Shown here one piece after another: positions 51,394-60,383 of a stretch of DNA of 64,000 nucleotides. Position 1 is the first letter of the stretch, and each line of letters opens with the position of its first letter. The DNA comes from Halodurantibacterium daqingensis. GTDB taxonomy: Bacteria > Pseudomonadota > Alphaproteobacteria > Rhodobacterales > Rhodobacteraceae. The DNA lies in NCBI RefSeq assembly GCF_042666235.1, contig NZ_JBHTFQ010000001.1, positions 558,001 to 622,000 of the forward strand. The letters run 5' to 3'. The notes below the pieces were generated by a model that was not told where the DNA came from, did not search any database, and saw nothing but the letters and a program-made list of their open reading frames with translations. The position numbers and the translations under genes were made by a program.

Positions 51394-52560
51394 ATGAGCC
51401 GCAAGAATTACGTCTTCACCTCCGAGTCGGTTTCGGAGGGGCACCCCGACAAGGTCTGCGACCGCATTTCCGACGCCATCCTCGATGCCTTTCTGACAGA
51501 GGAACCCAATGCACGCGTTGCATGCGAGACGTTCGCGACGACCAATTGCGTGATCGTGGGCGGCGAAGTGGGCCTGTCGAATCCGGACCGCCTGTCCGAG
51601 TTCATGGGGCGGATCGACAGCATCGCCCGCGACTGCGTGCGCGACATCGGCTATGAGCAGACAGAGTTCCACTGGAACACGCTGCGGCTGATGAACATGC
51701 TGCATCCTCAATCGGCGCATATCTGGCAGGGTGTCGAAAAGGACGGCGCGGGCGATCAAGGCATCATGTTCGGATATGCCGTGAACGAAACGCCCGATCT
51801 GATGCCGGCGCCAATCCAGTATGCGCATGCGATTCTGCGCCGTCTGGCCGAGGCGCGCAAATCCGGCGCCGAGCCGACGCTGCGCCCCGATGCCAAGAGC
51901 CAGCTGTCGCTGCGGTATGAGGATGGCAAGCCGGTCGAGGTGACGTCGCTCGTGCTTTCCACCCAGCATGCGGATGAAAGCCAGACCAGCGACGACATCC
52001 GTGCGATCGTCGAACCCTATATCCGCGAGGTCCTGCCCGACGGCTGGCTGACCGAACGGACCGAATGGTGGGTGAACCCCACCGGCACTTTCGTCATCGG
52101 CGGGCCGGACGGGGATGCGGGCCTGACCGGCCGCAAGATCATCGTCGACACCTATGGCGGGGCGGCCCCGCACGGGGGCGGCGCGTTTTCGGGCAAGGAT
52201 CCGACCAAGGTTGACCGGTCGGCAGCCTATGCCGCGCGCTATCTGGCCAAGAATGTCGTCGCGGCCGGGTTGGCGCAGCGCTGCACCTTGCAGCTGTCCT
52301 ATGCGATCGGCGTGGCCAAGCCGCTGTCGATCTATGTCGACACTCACGGCACCGGCGAAGTTCACGAAAGCGAGATCGAGCGCGCCGTGGCCCAGGTGAT
52401 GGACCTGACGCCTCGTGGCATTCGGGAGCACCTCAGCCTCAACCGTCCGATCTATCAACGCACGGCGGCCTATGGCCATTTCGGCCGCGCGCCCGAGGCG
52501 GATGGCGGGTTCAGCTGGGAAAGAACCGATCTGGTTCAGTCCCTGCGCAAGGCGATCTGA
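51394..52560 (+). CDS. metK: S-adenosylmethionine synthase
   Basis: A 388-residue enzyme making SAM from methionine and ATP. Motifs: FTSESVSEGHPDKVCD with the ATP-binding His and Asp, GAGDQGIMFGYA (methionine binding) and GGGAFSGKDPTKVDRSAAY. The ATG at 51394 is chosen because the riboswitch-sequestered GGAG lies nine bases before it and the conserved protein starts there; upstream ATGs lie inside the riboswitch. Its product feeds trmB next door as well as the rimO, miaB and other methylation reactions. Confidence 0.97.
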   Translation: MSRKNYVFTSESVSEGHPDKVCDRISDAILDAFLTEEPNARVACETFATTNCVIVGGEVGLSNPDRLSEFMGRIDSIARDCVRDIGYEQTEFHWNTLRLMNMLHPQSAHIWQGVEKDGAGDQGIMFGYAVNETPDLMPAPIQYAHAILRRLAEARKSGAEPTLRPDAKSQLSLRYEDGKPVEVTSLVLSTQHADESQTSDDIRAIVEPYIREVLPDGWLTERTEWWVNPTGTFVIGGPDGDAGLTGRKIIVDTYGGAAPHGGGAFSGKDPTKVDRSAAYAARYLAKNVVAAGLAQRCTLQLSYAIGVAKPLSIYVDTHGTGEVHESEIERAVAQVMDLTPRGIREHLSLNRPIYQRTAAYGHFGRAPEADGGFSWERTDLVQSLRKAI

Positions 52561-52637
52561 GGGCCAAAAGGGGGGTGCGGGGCTTGACCCTGCGCCCTCG
52601 CCTCAGCATAACCCGCGCCGGTTTCGAGGGCAGCAGC

Positions 52638-53354
52638 ATGACCGACAGCGATCACAGCGACGATCAGACCGCCGAGGGATGGCGCAATTTCTATGGCCGG
52701 CGGCATGGCAAGACGCTGAAGGAGAGCCAGCGCGATTATCTTGCCAATGATCTTTCGGAGCTTGCCCCGCCGGGCATCCGGCGCGAGGAAAACCCCGAGC
52801 GCCGGCCGATCGCCCCGAAGGCGCTATTCGGGGATGATCGCGATCTCTGGCTGGAAATCGGCTTTGGCGGTGGTGAGCATCTTGTGCATCAGGCCGCGCT
52901 GCACCCCGCCGTGGGCATCATCGGCTGCGAGCCGTTCATCAACGGCGTGGCGATGTTGCTCGGCAAGATCCGTCGTGCGGGGGTCCGGAACCTGCGCGTG
53001 CATCCCGGTGATGTGCGGGACCTGTTCGATGTCCTTCCGGATGCGAGCCTGAGCCGCGCCTTTCTGCTTTATCCCGACCCATGGCCCAAGCGGCGGCATC
53101 ACCGGCGCCGCTTTGTCACGCCCGAGCATCTTGTTCCGCTGGCGCGCGTTCTCAAACCCGACGCATTGTTCCGGATCGCGACCGACATTCCCGACTATGT
53201 GCGGCAGGCACTGCGCGAAGTTCCGAAGGCCGGGTTTGCGCGGGTGGAAAGCGACATCCATCAGCCGTGGTTCGACTGGATTTCGACCCGGTACGAACAG
53301 AAAGCGCTGCGCGAGGGGCGCGTGCCGCACTACCTGACCTTCCGCAGGCTCTGA
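52638..53354 (+). CDS. trmB: tRNA (guanine-N7-)-methyltransferase
   Basis: A 238-residue Rossmann methyltransferase for m7G46 of tRNA. The SAM site is LWLEIGFGGGEHLVHQA; downstream come GCEPFINGVAMLL and the TrmB signature LLYPDPWPKRRHHRRRF. The N terminus has FYGRRHGKTLKESQ. The ATG at 52638 is preceded by GAGGG; the frame upstream has no family match. It lies 77 bases after metK and possibly shares its transcript. Confidence 0.95.
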   Translation: MTDSDHSDDQTAEGWRNFYGRRHGKTLKESQRDYLANDLSELAPPGIRREENPERRPIAPKALFGDDRDLWLEIGFGGGEHLVHQAALHPAVGIIGCEPFINGVAMLLGKIRRAGVRNLRVHPGDVRDLFDVLPDASLSRAFLLYPDPWPKRRHHRRRFVTPEHLVPLARVLKPDALFRIATDIPDYVRQALREVPKAGFARVESDIHQPWFDWISTRYEQKALREGRVPHYLTFRRL

Positions 53355-53414
53355 CGCTGGACCGGGGCGGACGCTTGCGCTATCACGCCTCCGACACTCA
53401 GCGAAAGGTGCCCC

Positions 53415-54758
53415 ATGTCCGGCCACGGCGAACCGATCCCGATGACAGCCCGCGCCTCCGGTCCCTTGCGCGGCACGGCCGAGGTTCCCGGTGACAAGTC
53501 GATTTCGCATCGCGCGCTGATCCTGGGCGCGCTTGCCGTCGGTGAAACCCGGATCGCCGGCCTGCTGGAAGGGCAGGATGTTCTGGACACGGCCAAGGCG
53601 ATGCGGGCCTTCGGAGCGGAAGTGGTCTGCCATGGGCCGGGAAGCTGGTCGGTGCATGGTGTCGGCGTCGGTGGTTTTGCCGAACCCGATCAGGTAATCG
53701 ACTGTGGCAACTCGGGCACTGGCGTCCGGCTGATCATGGGCGCGATGGCGACGACCCCCATCACCGCGACCTTCACCGGGGATGCGAGCCTCAACAAGCG
53801 GCCGATGGGGCGTGTGACGGACCCTCTTGCACTTTTTGGTGCCCAGGCGCATGGGCGCAGCGGGGGGCGGCTGCCAATGACGCTGGTCGGGGCCGCGGCA
53901 CCCGTTCCGATTCATTATACCACGCCGATGCCCTCGGCGCAGGTCAAATCGGCGGTGCTGCTGGCGGGGCTGAACGCGCCAGGGCAGACGGTGGTGATCG
54001 AGAAAGAGCCGACGCGGGACCATTCGGAACGCATGCTGCGTGGCTTTGGCGCCGAGGTCAGCGTCGAGGATGGACCTGAGGGCCGGATCATCACCCTGAC
54101 CGGCCAGCCCGAGCTGCGGCCGCAGACGGTGGCCGTTCCGCGGGATCCAAGCTCGGCCGCATTCCCCGTCTGCGCCGCGCTCATGGTGCCGGAATCCGAT
54201 ATTTTCGTGCCCGGGGTCAGCCAGAACCTTACCCGAAATGGTCTTTATCTGACATTGGTGGAAATGGGTGCTGACATCAGCTTTGAAAACCCGCGCGAAG
54301 AGGGCGGAGAGCCGGTTGCCGATCTGCGCGTCCGCTTCGGGCCGCTTCAGGGGATCGAGGTGCCGCCGGAACGGGCCGCCAGCATGATTGATGAATATCC
54401 GGTTCTGGCTGCGCTTGCCGCCACAGCCGAAGGTTCAACGGTGATGCGCGGGGTGAAGGAGCTTCGGGTCAAGGAATCCGACCGCATCGACGCCATGGCG
54501 CGGGGGCTCGAGGCCTGCGGTGTGCGGATCGAAGAGGATGACGACCTGCTGATCGTGCATGGGCTTGGCGCGGGCGGCGTTCCGGGCGGCGCCACCGTGC
54601 GCAGCCATCTGGATCACCGTATCGCCATGAGCTTCCTGTGCCTTGGCCTTGCCGCGCGCCAGCCGATCCGTGTGGACGACGGCGGGCCGATCGCCACGTC
54701 CTTCCCGGTGTTCGAGCCGCTGATGCGCGGCCTGGGGGCCGATATTGACCGTGACTAG
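53415..54758 (+). CDS. aroA: 3-phosphoshikimate 1-carboxyvinyltransferase (EPSP synthase)
   Basis: A 447-residue shikimate pathway enzyme. Conserved parts: VPGDKSISHRALILGALA (PEP and shikimate-3-phosphate binding), CGNSGTGVRLIMGAMA, SLNKRPMGR and KESDRIDAMARGLEACG, DHRIAMSFLCLGL. The NSGTGVRL segment has Ala-free G-T-G at the glyphosate-contact position, so class I or II cannot be settled by eye. Overlaps cmk by eight bases. Confidence 0.96.
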   Translation: MSGHGEPIPMTARASGPLRGTAEVPGDKSISHRALILGALAVGETRIAGLLEGQDVLDTAKAMRAFGAEVVCHGPGSWSVHGVGVGGFAEPDQVIDCGNSGTGVRLIMGAMATTPITATFTGDASLNKRPMGRVTDPLALFGAQAHGRSGGRLPMTLVGAAAPVPIHYTTPMPSAQVKSAVLLAGLNAPGQTVVIEKEPTRDHSERMLRGFGAEVSVEDGPEGRIITLTGQPELRPQTVAVPRDPSSAAFPVCAALMVPESDIFVPGVSQNLTRNGLYLTLVEMGADISFENPREEGGEPVADLRVRFGPLQGIEVPPERAASMIDEYPVLAALAATAEGSTVMRGVKELRVKESDRIDAMARGLEACGVRIEEDDDLLIVHGLGAGGVPGGATVRSHLDHRIAMSFLCLGLAARQPIRVDDGGPIATSFPVFEPLMRGLGADIDRD

Positions 54759-55365
54759 CTTTACTGTCGCCATCGACGGCCCCGCTGCTGCCGGAAAGGG
54801 AACACTCAGCCGTGCCGTGGCCGAGCGGTTCGGCTTTGCACATCTGGACACCGGATTGCTTTACCGGGCCGTGGGGGCAAAGGGCGGGGACCCCGTGCGG
54901 GCCGCACAGACGCTTTCGGCCGCGGATCTGGGTCGGGGTGACCTGCGCAGCGCCGGCGCCGGCGAGGCGGCAAGCAAGGTCGCAGCCATTCCCGAGGTGC
55001 GTGCCGCGCTGGTCCGGTTCCAGCAGGATTTCGCACGTCAGCCGGGGGGCGCGGTCCTGGACGGGCGCGATATCGGCACCGTCATCTGCCCGGATGCCGA
55101 GGTGAAGCTGTATGTTACCGCCAGTGACGAGGTGCGCGCGCATCGCCGCTGGCTTGAACTGCGCGCCCAGGGCGACGTGATCACCGAAGCCCAGGTGCTG
55201 GATGATCTGCGCGCCCGCGATGCCCGTGACACTGCCCGCGCCACGGCTCCGCTGCGGCCGGCGGCAGATGCGGTCTTGATCGACACGACAGAACTCTCTA
55301 TAGACACGGCAGTCGAAAAGGCGTGCGAAGCCATAAAAAGACGGATGGGGCAGGGTCGCGGTTGA
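54751..55365 (+). CDS. cmk: Cytidylate kinase
   Basis: A 204-residue CMP/dCMP kinase: P-loop DGPAAAGKGTLSRAVAERF at the start, LLYRAVG, LDGRDIGTVICPDAEVKLYV and the lid region with RDARDTARATAPL. Start is either GTG at 54751 or TTG at 54745, both inside the end of aroA. aroA-cmk-rpsA is a classic gene order. A promoter for rpsA lies in its 3' end. Confidence 0.95.
   Translation: MTSFTVAIDGPAAAGKGTLSRAVAERFGFAHLDTGLLYRAVGAKGGDPVRAAQTLSAADLGRGDLRSAGAGEAASKVAAIPEVRAALVRFQQDFARQPGGAVLDGRDIGTVICPDAEVKLYVTASDEVRAHRRWLELRAQGDVITEAQVLDDLRARDARDTARATAPLRPAADAVLIDTTELSIDTAVEKACEAIKRRMGQGRG
55276..55304 (+). promoter_or_regulatory. Probable rpsA promoter inside the cmk 3' end
   Basis: TTGATC and TATAGA are exactly 17 bases apart within the last codons of cmk. 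Transcription from about 55311 would give rpsA a leader of roughly 165 bases, long enough for translational self-control, though no defined structure was recognised. Confidence 0.55.
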
Positions 55366-55475
55366 ACCACGGCCCTGTTGTGTTTGTCAGCTATGGCGCC
55401 CTTCGAGACGGAACAAAGACCGGCGGAGCCAACCGCATGGCCAGTGAAAAGCACTTGAAAAGGATAGACTGACGC

Positions 55476-57158
55476 ATGTGCGCTAAAGCAACCATGGAAG
55501 AATTCGAAGCCCTTCTGCAAGAAAGCTTCGAAATCGACACGCCGGACGAAGGTTCGGTTGTCAAGGGCAAGGTCATCGCCATCGAGGCGGGCCAGGCCAT
55601 CATCGATGTCGGCTACAAGATGGAAGGCCGCGTCGATCTGAAAGAATTCGCAAATCCCGGCGAAAACCCTGAGATCGCGGTCGGCGACGAGGTCGAGGTT
55701 TACCTGGACCGGGTCGAGAACGCGCGCGGCGAAGCGGTCATCAGCCGCGAGAAAGCCCGCCGTGAAGAAGCCTGGGATCGCCTCGAGAAAGCCTACGAGA
55801 AAGAAGAGCGTGTCGAAGGCGCGATCTTCGGTCGCGTCAAGGGCGGCTTCACGGTTGACCTCGGCGGCGCCGTGGCCTTCCTTCCCGGCAGCCAGGTCGA
55901 TGTGCGCCCCGTGCGCGATGCGGGCCCGCTGATGGGCATGAAGCAGCCGTTCCAGATCCTGAAGATGGACCGTCGTCGCGGCAATATCGTTGTCTCGCGC
56001 CGGGCGATTCTGGAAGAATCGCGTGCCGAACAACGCGCCGAAGTCATCGGCAAGCTGTCCGAGGGCATGGTCGTGGACGGCGTGGTCAAGAACATCACCG
56101 AATATGGTGCCTTCGTTGACCTGGGCGGCGTTGACGGCCTGCTGCACGTCACCGACATGGCCTGGCGCCGCGTGAACCACCCGTCGGAAATCCTGTCGAT
56201 CGGCGAGACCCTGAAAGTTCAGGTCATCAAGATCAACAAGGACACCCACCGTATCAGCCTCGGCATGAAGCAGCTGCAGGAAGACCCGTGGGATGCGGTC
56301 GAGCGCACCTATGCGCTGGGCACCGTTCACAAGGGCCGCGTGACCAACATCACCGATTACGGCGCGTTCGTCGAGCTGGAAGCCGGTGTCGAAGGTCTGG
56401 TTCACGTCTCGGAAATGTCCTGGACCAAGAAGAACGTGCACCCCGGCAAGATCGTCTCCACCTCGCAGGAAGTGGACGTCATGGTGCTGGAAATCGACAG
56501 CGCCAAGCGCCGCGTGTCGCTGGGTCTCAAGCAGACCATGCGCAACCCGTGGGAAGTGTTCGCCGAAACCCACCCGGTCGGCTCGACCATCGAAGGCGAA
56601 GTCAAGAACATCACCGAATTCGGTCTGTTCGTTGGCCTCGACAACGATATCGACGGCATGGTGCACCTGTCGGATCTGTCCTGGGATCAGCGCGGCGAAG
56701 ATGCCATCCAGAACTATCGCAAGGGCGATGTCGTCCAGGCGGCAGTGCTTGAGGTTGACGTCGAGAAAGAGCGTATCTCGCTCTCGATCAAGGCTCTGGG
56801 CGAAGACACCTTCTCGGAAGCCATTGACGGTGTGAAGCGCGGCTCGATCATCACGGTGAACGTGACCGCGATCGAGGACGGCGGCATCGAGGTCGAATAC
56901 AACGGCATGAAGTCCTTCATCCGCCGCTCCGACCTGAGCCGCGAACGTTCGGAGCAGCGCCCCGAGCGTTTCCAGGTCGGTGACAAGGTCGATGTGCGCG
57001 TGACCAACGTTGATGCCAAGACCCGCCGTCTGGGTCTGTCGATCAAGGCACGCGAGATCGCGGAAGAGAAAGAGGCCGTGGAACAGTATGGTTCGTCCGA
57101 TTCGGGTGCATCGCTGGGGGATATCCTTGGCGCGGCACTGAAGGGCGACCGGAACTGA
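55476..57158 (+). CDS. rpsA: 30S ribosomal protein S1
   Basis: A 560-residue protein with six S1 RNA-binding repeats, seen from recurring GxVKxITxYGAFVDLGG-type units (ITEYGAFVDLGGVDGLLHVTD, ITDYGAFVELEAGVEGLVH split in two, ITEFGLFVGLDNDIDG). S1 recruits mRNA to the ribosome. Codon usage is noticeably stricter than in neighbours (GGC, AAG, GAA/GTC preferences), as in very highly expressed genes; this also opens a long antisense frame with no meaning. AAGGA precedes the ATG by about 12 bases. A textbook terminator follows. Confidence 0.97.
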   Translation: MCAKATMEEFEALLQESFEIDTPDEGSVVKGKVIAIEAGQAIIDVGYKMEGRVDLKEFANPGENPEIAVGDEVEVYLDRVENARGEAVISREKARREEAWDRLEKAYEKEERVEGAIFGRVKGGFTVDLGGAVAFLPGSQVDVRPVRDAGPLMGMKQPFQILKMDRRRGNIVVSRRAILEESRAEQRAEVIGKLSEGMVVDGVVKNITEYGAFVDLGGVDGLLHVTDMAWRRVNHPSEILSIGETLKVQVIKINKDTHRISLGMKQLQEDPWDAVERTYALGTVHKGRVTNITDYGAFVELEAGVEGLVHVSEMSWTKKNVHPGKIVSTSQEVDVMVLEIDSAKRRVSLGLKQTMRNPWEVFAETHPVGSTIEGEVKNITEFGLFVGLDNDIDGMVHLSDLSWDQRGEDAIQNYRKGDVVQAAVLEVDVEKERISLSIKALGEDTFSEAIDGVKRGSIITVNVTAIEDGGIEVEYNGMKSFIRRSDLSRERSEQRPERFQVGDKVDVRVTNVDAKTRRLGLSIKAREIAEEKEAVEQYGSSDSGASLGDILGAALKGDRN

Positions 57159-57177
57159 TCCGGCAGCTTCGGTAACG

Positions 57178-57207
57178 AAACGGCCCCGCTTCGGCGGGGC
57201 CGTTTTT
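57178..57207 (+). terminator. Rho-independent terminator of rpsA
   Basis: CGGCCCCGC-TTCG-GCGGGGCCG forms a 9-bp GC-only stem with a UUCG tetraloop, preceded by AAA and followed by TTTTT. It lies 20 bases after the rpsA stop. The best intrinsic terminator in the window. Confidence 0.95.
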
Positions 57208-57322
57208 CTTTGTGGCCCCATGGGGGCGCGGCAGACCGGCAAAGTTTCGCCGATCTTGGCCGCGGCGGGATGCCTGATTGGCAAAGGTTCAGGATTCTCC
57301 CGTCTTTCCAATGGCTTTTCAT

Positions 57323-57350
57323 TTGTGCTGTGGGGTTTTCCGCCTATAGT
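57323..57350 (+). promoter_or_regulatory. Probable promoter of ihfB
   Basis: TTGTGC and TATAGT are separated by 16 bases; transcription would start near 57357, 40 bases before the ihfB ATG. Located in the first free gap after the rpsA terminator, as expected for a new transcription unit. Confidence 0.6.
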
Positions 57351-57395
57351 CTGTCAAAGCAGCGCTTTGTCCCAAGACGCGCACGGGGGGCCATC

Positions 57396-57692
57396 ATGAT
57401 CCGTTCGGAACTGATCCAGAAAATTGCCGAAGAAAACCCGCATCTCTATCAACGCGACGTCGAACGGATCGTGAACACGATCTTCGAGGAAATCATCGAG
57501 GCTATGGCCCGCGGCGACCGGGTGGAGTTGCGCGGCTTCGGCGCCTTTTCGGTCAAGAAGCGCGATGCGCGGCTGGGGCGGAACCCTCGCACCGGCGATG
57601 CGGTTGATGTCGAGGAAAAATGCGTGCCGTTCTTCAAGACGGGCAAGCTTCTGCGCGATCGCCTTAACGGCAAGGACTCTGCCGAAACATGA
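57396..57692 (+). CDS. ihfB: Integration host factor subunit beta
   Basis: A 98-residue HU/IHF-family DNA-bending protein: MIRSELIQKIAEENPHL at the N terminus, RGDRVELRGFGAFSVKKRDA in the core, the DNA-intercalating arm tip GRNPRTGD, and FKTGKLLRDRLN at the end. The start at 57396 gives standard IhfB length. The rpsA-ihfB-lapA order matches that of E. coli. IHF bends DNA at many promoters and recombination sites. Confidence 0.95.
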   Translation: MIRSELIQKIAEENPHLYQRDVERIVNTIFEEIIEAMARGDRVELRGFGAFSVKKRDARLGRNPRTGDAVDVEEKCVPFFKTGKLLRDRLNGKDSAET

Positions 57693-58048
57693 GATACGTC
57701 AAGATTGTTGTTCTCGCGCTGCTGGGGCTGGCGCTTCTCACGGTCGCCTTGGCAAATCGCGGCCCGGTCACGTTGCGGCTGTTGCCCGACGATCTGGCGG
57801 GGCTGGCGCGCAACAACTGGACGGTGGACCTGCCGCTGTTTGTGGTCATCCTTGGCGGCGTGGCCGCAGGCCTGCTGATCGGTTTCATCTGGGAATGGCT
57901 GCGCGAGTACCGGATCCGCTCGGAGGCGACACAGGCCAAGCGACGGCTGAGCCGGCTGGAGGCCGAAGTGAGCCAGATCCGCGAAAAGGGGACAGAACCC
58001 CGTGATGATGTGCTCGCACTCCTTGAGGATGACCGGCGGGCACGCTAG
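57689..58048 (+). CDS. lapA: LapA (DUF1049) membrane protein
   Basis: A 119-residue protein with two membrane helices (IVVLALLGLALLTVALA and LFVVILGGVAAGLLIGFIW) and a cytoplasmic coiled-coil tail (AKRRLSRLEAEVSQIREK). This is the LapA/YciS pattern; LapA tunes LPS synthesis with LapB by way of LpxC stability in enterics. Here lapA has no lapB beside it. It overlaps ihfB by four bases (ATGA). Confidence 0.85.
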   Translation: MRYVKIVVLALLGLALLTVALANRGPVTLRLLPDDLAGLARNNWTVDLPLFVVILGGVAAGLLIGFIWEWLREYRIRSEATQAKRRLSRLEAEVSQIREKGTEPRDDVLALLEDDRRAR

Positions 58049-58057
58049 ATCCGGCGC

Positions 58058-58705
58058 ATGGCACAGGACATTCGCGTCAAGATCTGCGGGCTGACCCGCC
58101 CCGACCACATCGAGGCCGCGGCCCGAGCGGGGGCGGCCTATCTCGGCCTCGTGTTCTTCGAACGCTCGCCGCGGAACGTGTCACCGGCCGAAGCGCGGGA
58201 TCTTTGCCTTGCGGCGCCGCCGGGGCTGGTGAAAGTTGCGCTGACGGTCGATGCCGATGACGCGGCGCTGGATGCAATCCTTGCGCAGGCGCCGATCGAC
58301 ATGCTGCAACTGCATGGTCACGAGGCACCTGAACGCGTGGCAGCGGTGCGGAGGCGCTATGGCCTTCCAGTGATGAAAGCAGTTGGAATTGCCGATGCGG
58401 GGGATCTTGGCCAGCTTGACGCCTATATGGCTGTGGCGGACCAGGTTCTGATCGATGCAAAGCCGCCGCGACATTCGGAATTGCCGGGCGGGAACGGGCT
58501 GACCTTTGACTGGCGGCTGCTGACCGGGCGCCGGTGGCCGCGACCCTGGATGCTGGCAGGGGGTCTGACGGCCGCAAACGTGGCCGAGGCAGTCCGGCTG
58601 ACGGGCGCAGGGCAGGTGGATGTCTCCTCGGGTGTGGAACGCGCCCCGGGGAAGAAGGATGAACAGATGATCGCGCGCTTCATCAGCGCAGCACAGGGAG
58701 AATGA
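58058..58705 (+). CDS. trpF: Phosphoribosylanthranilate isomerase
   Basis: A 215-residue TIM-barrel enzyme of tryptophan synthesis. The catalytic Cys is in VKICGLTRPDH near residue 9 and the catalytic Asp is in the fifth-strand region (LQLHGHEAPERV, MKAVGIAD); the C-terminal phosphate site reads LAGGLTAANVAEA and VDVSSGVERAPGKKD. Followed after one base by trpB. Confidence 0.95.
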   Translation: MAQDIRVKICGLTRPDHIEAAARAGAAYLGLVFFERSPRNVSPAEARDLCLAAPPGLVKVALTVDADDAALDAILAQAPIDMLQLHGHEAPERVAAVRRRYGLPVMKAVGIADAGDLGQLDAYMAVADQVLIDAKPPRHSELPGGNGLTFDWRLLTGRRWPRPWMLAGGLTAANVAEAVRLTGAGQVDVSSGVERAPGKKDEQMIARFISAAQGE

Positions 58706-58706
58706 G

Positions 58707-59933
58707 ATGGCCGAAGATCTGGTGAACAGCTTCATGACCGGCCCGGACGAACAGGGCCGCTTTGGCAATTTCGGAGGCCGGTTCGTTTCCGAGACGCTCA
58801 TGCCACTGATCCTCGCGCTTGAGGAGGAATATGAGCATGCCAAGACCGACGACAGCTTCTGGGCCGAGATGGACGACCTGTGGAAACACTATGTCGGCCG
58901 GCCCAGCCCGCTTTATTTTGCGGAACGGCTGACCGATTATCTGGGCGGCGCCAAGATCTATCTGAAGCGGGACGAGTTGAACCATACCGGCGCGCACAAG
59001 ATCAACAACGTGCTGGGCCAGATCCTGCTGGCGCGGCGGATGGGCAAGACCCGGATCATCGCCGAAACCGGGGCCGGCCAGCACGGTGTGGCGACGGCCA
59101 CCGTCTGCGCGCGGTTCGGATTGAAATGCGTGGTTTACATGGGCGCGCATGATGTGGAGCGGCAGGCGCCGAACGTCTTCCGCATGAAGCTGCTGGGCGC
59201 CGAAGTGATCCCGGTCACCTCCGGGCGCGGCACGCTGAAGGATGCGATGAACGACGCTCTGCGCGACTGGGTGACCAATGTGCATGACACGTTCTATTGC
59301 ATCGGCACGGTTGCCGGGCCGCACCCCTATCCGGCGATGGTGCGGGATTTCCAGTCGATCATCGGCAAGGAAGCACGGGAACAGATGCTGGAGCGCGAGG
59401 GCCGGCTGCCCGACACGATCATCGCCGCGATCGGCGGCGGATCGAACGCGATGGGGCTGTTCTTTCCCTTCCTCGACGACAAGGAGGTGCGGATCATCGG
59501 TGTCGAGGCGGGCGGCAAGGGTGTGGACGACAAGATGCAGCACTGCGCCAGCCTGACGGGAGGCCGGCCCGGCGTGCTGCATGGCAACCGCACCTACCTG
59601 CTGCAGGATGACGACGGGCAGATCCTTGAGGGCTATTCGATCTCTGCGGGCCTTGATTATCCGGGCATCGGGCCCGAACATGCCTGGCTGCATGACATCG
59701 GGCGCGCGGAATATGTCTCGATCACCGATGCCGAGGCGCTGGCTGCCTTTCAGTTGTGCTGCCAGCAGGAGGGGATCATCCCCGCATTGGAGCCGAGCCA
59801 TGCTCTGGCGCATGTGGTCAAGATCGCACCGACGCTGCCGAAGGATCATCTGATCGTGATGAACATGTGCGGGCGCGGCGACAAGGACATCTTTACCGTC
59901 GCCAAGGCACTGAACGTTGATCTGACGGCCTAG
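58707..59933 (+). CDS. trpB: Tryptophan synthase beta subunit
   Basis: A 408-residue PLP enzyme that joins indole and serine. The PLP lysine lies in LKRDELNHTGAHKINN, the catalytic Glu in ETGAGQHGVAT, the phosphate loop in GGGSNAMG, and GRGDKD is near the end. Fully conserved and full length. trpA, which normally follows, is not here: a hairpin and then minus-strand genes come next, so the alpha subunit must be encoded elsewhere. Confidence 0.97.
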   Translation: MAEDLVNSFMTGPDEQGRFGNFGGRFVSETLMPLILALEEEYEHAKTDDSFWAEMDDLWKHYVGRPSPLYFAERLTDYLGGAKIYLKRDELNHTGAHKINNVLGQILLARRMGKTRIIAETGAGQHGVATATVCARFGLKCVVYMGAHDVERQAPNVFRMKLLGAEVIPVTSGRGTLKDAMNDALRDWVTNVHDTFYCIGTVAGPHPYPAMVRDFQSIIGKEAREQMLEREGRLPDTIIAAIGGGSNAMGLFFPFLDDKEVRIIGVEAGGKGVDDKMQHCASLTGGRPGVLHGNRTYLLQDDDGQILEGYSISAGLDYPGIGPEHAWLHDIGRAEYVSITDAEALAAFQLCCQQEGIIPALEPSHALAHVVKIAPTLPKDHLIVMNMCGRGDKDIFTVAKALNVDLTA

Positions 59934-59937
59934 CCGG

Positions 59938-59956
59938 GGGCGGGGCGCTCCCGCCC
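59938..59956 (+). terminator. Hairpin directly after trpB
   Basis: GGGCGGG and CCCGCCC form a perfect 7-bp stem with a five-base loop, four bases after the stop; a short GTCTT follows. It probably ends the ihfB-lapA-trpF-trpB transcript, although the T tract is poor. Confidence 0.5.
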
Positions 59957-60011
59957 GTCTTCGGTGCTGACGCACCTCATCCCGTTGGGCCGGGCCGCGC
60001 TGACGCGCGGC

Positions 60012-60383
60012 TCAGGTCGCGGCGTACTGCTCGAGGATTTCGAGCGGCACGATATCAAGGGTTCGCAGGTGGGTGGCCCCGAGGCGCACCTTCGGGGCGG
60101 CGCCTTCCTCGTGCGCCTGCAGGAAACGCGCGGCGCAGAGGCACCACTGATCTCCCGGCTTGAGCCCCGGAAATCGATACTCGGGCCGCGGCGTGGAGAG
60201 GTCGTTGCCGAGGTATTTCGACAGAGCCAGGAACTCGGCCGTCATGATGGCGCAGACCGTGTGCCGGCCCGTATCCTGCGGCCCGGTATCGCAGCAGCCG
60301 GTCCGGAAGAAGCCGGTCATCGGATCGGTCGAACAGCTTTCAAGCGGGCCGCCGAGGACGTTCAGAGAGGGGGCACGGGCCAT
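60012..60383 (-). CDS. DUF2237 family protein
   Basis: A 123-residue protein rich in conserved cysteines: NVLGGPLESCSTDPMTGFFR, GCCDTGPQDTGRHTVCA, MTAEFLAFSK-like MTAEFLALSKYLGNDLSTP and PGDQWCLCAARFLQA. These match DUF2237, a family found widely in bacteria and fungi with no known activity. The start shares one base with the stop of pth (TGATG), implying coupled translation. Confidence 0.92.
   Translation of the reverse strand: MARAPSLNVLGGPLESCSTDPMTGFFRTGCCDTGPQDTGRHTVCAIMTAEFLALSKYLGNDLSTPRPEYRFPGLKPGDQWCLCAARFLQAHEEGAAPKVRLGATHLRTLDIVPLEILEQYAAT

Noticed and set aside
55038..57311. A 757-codon open frame antisense to rpsA
   Set aside because: It mirrors the strict codon usage of rpsA, has no family resemblance and no start signals; rpsA itself is certain.
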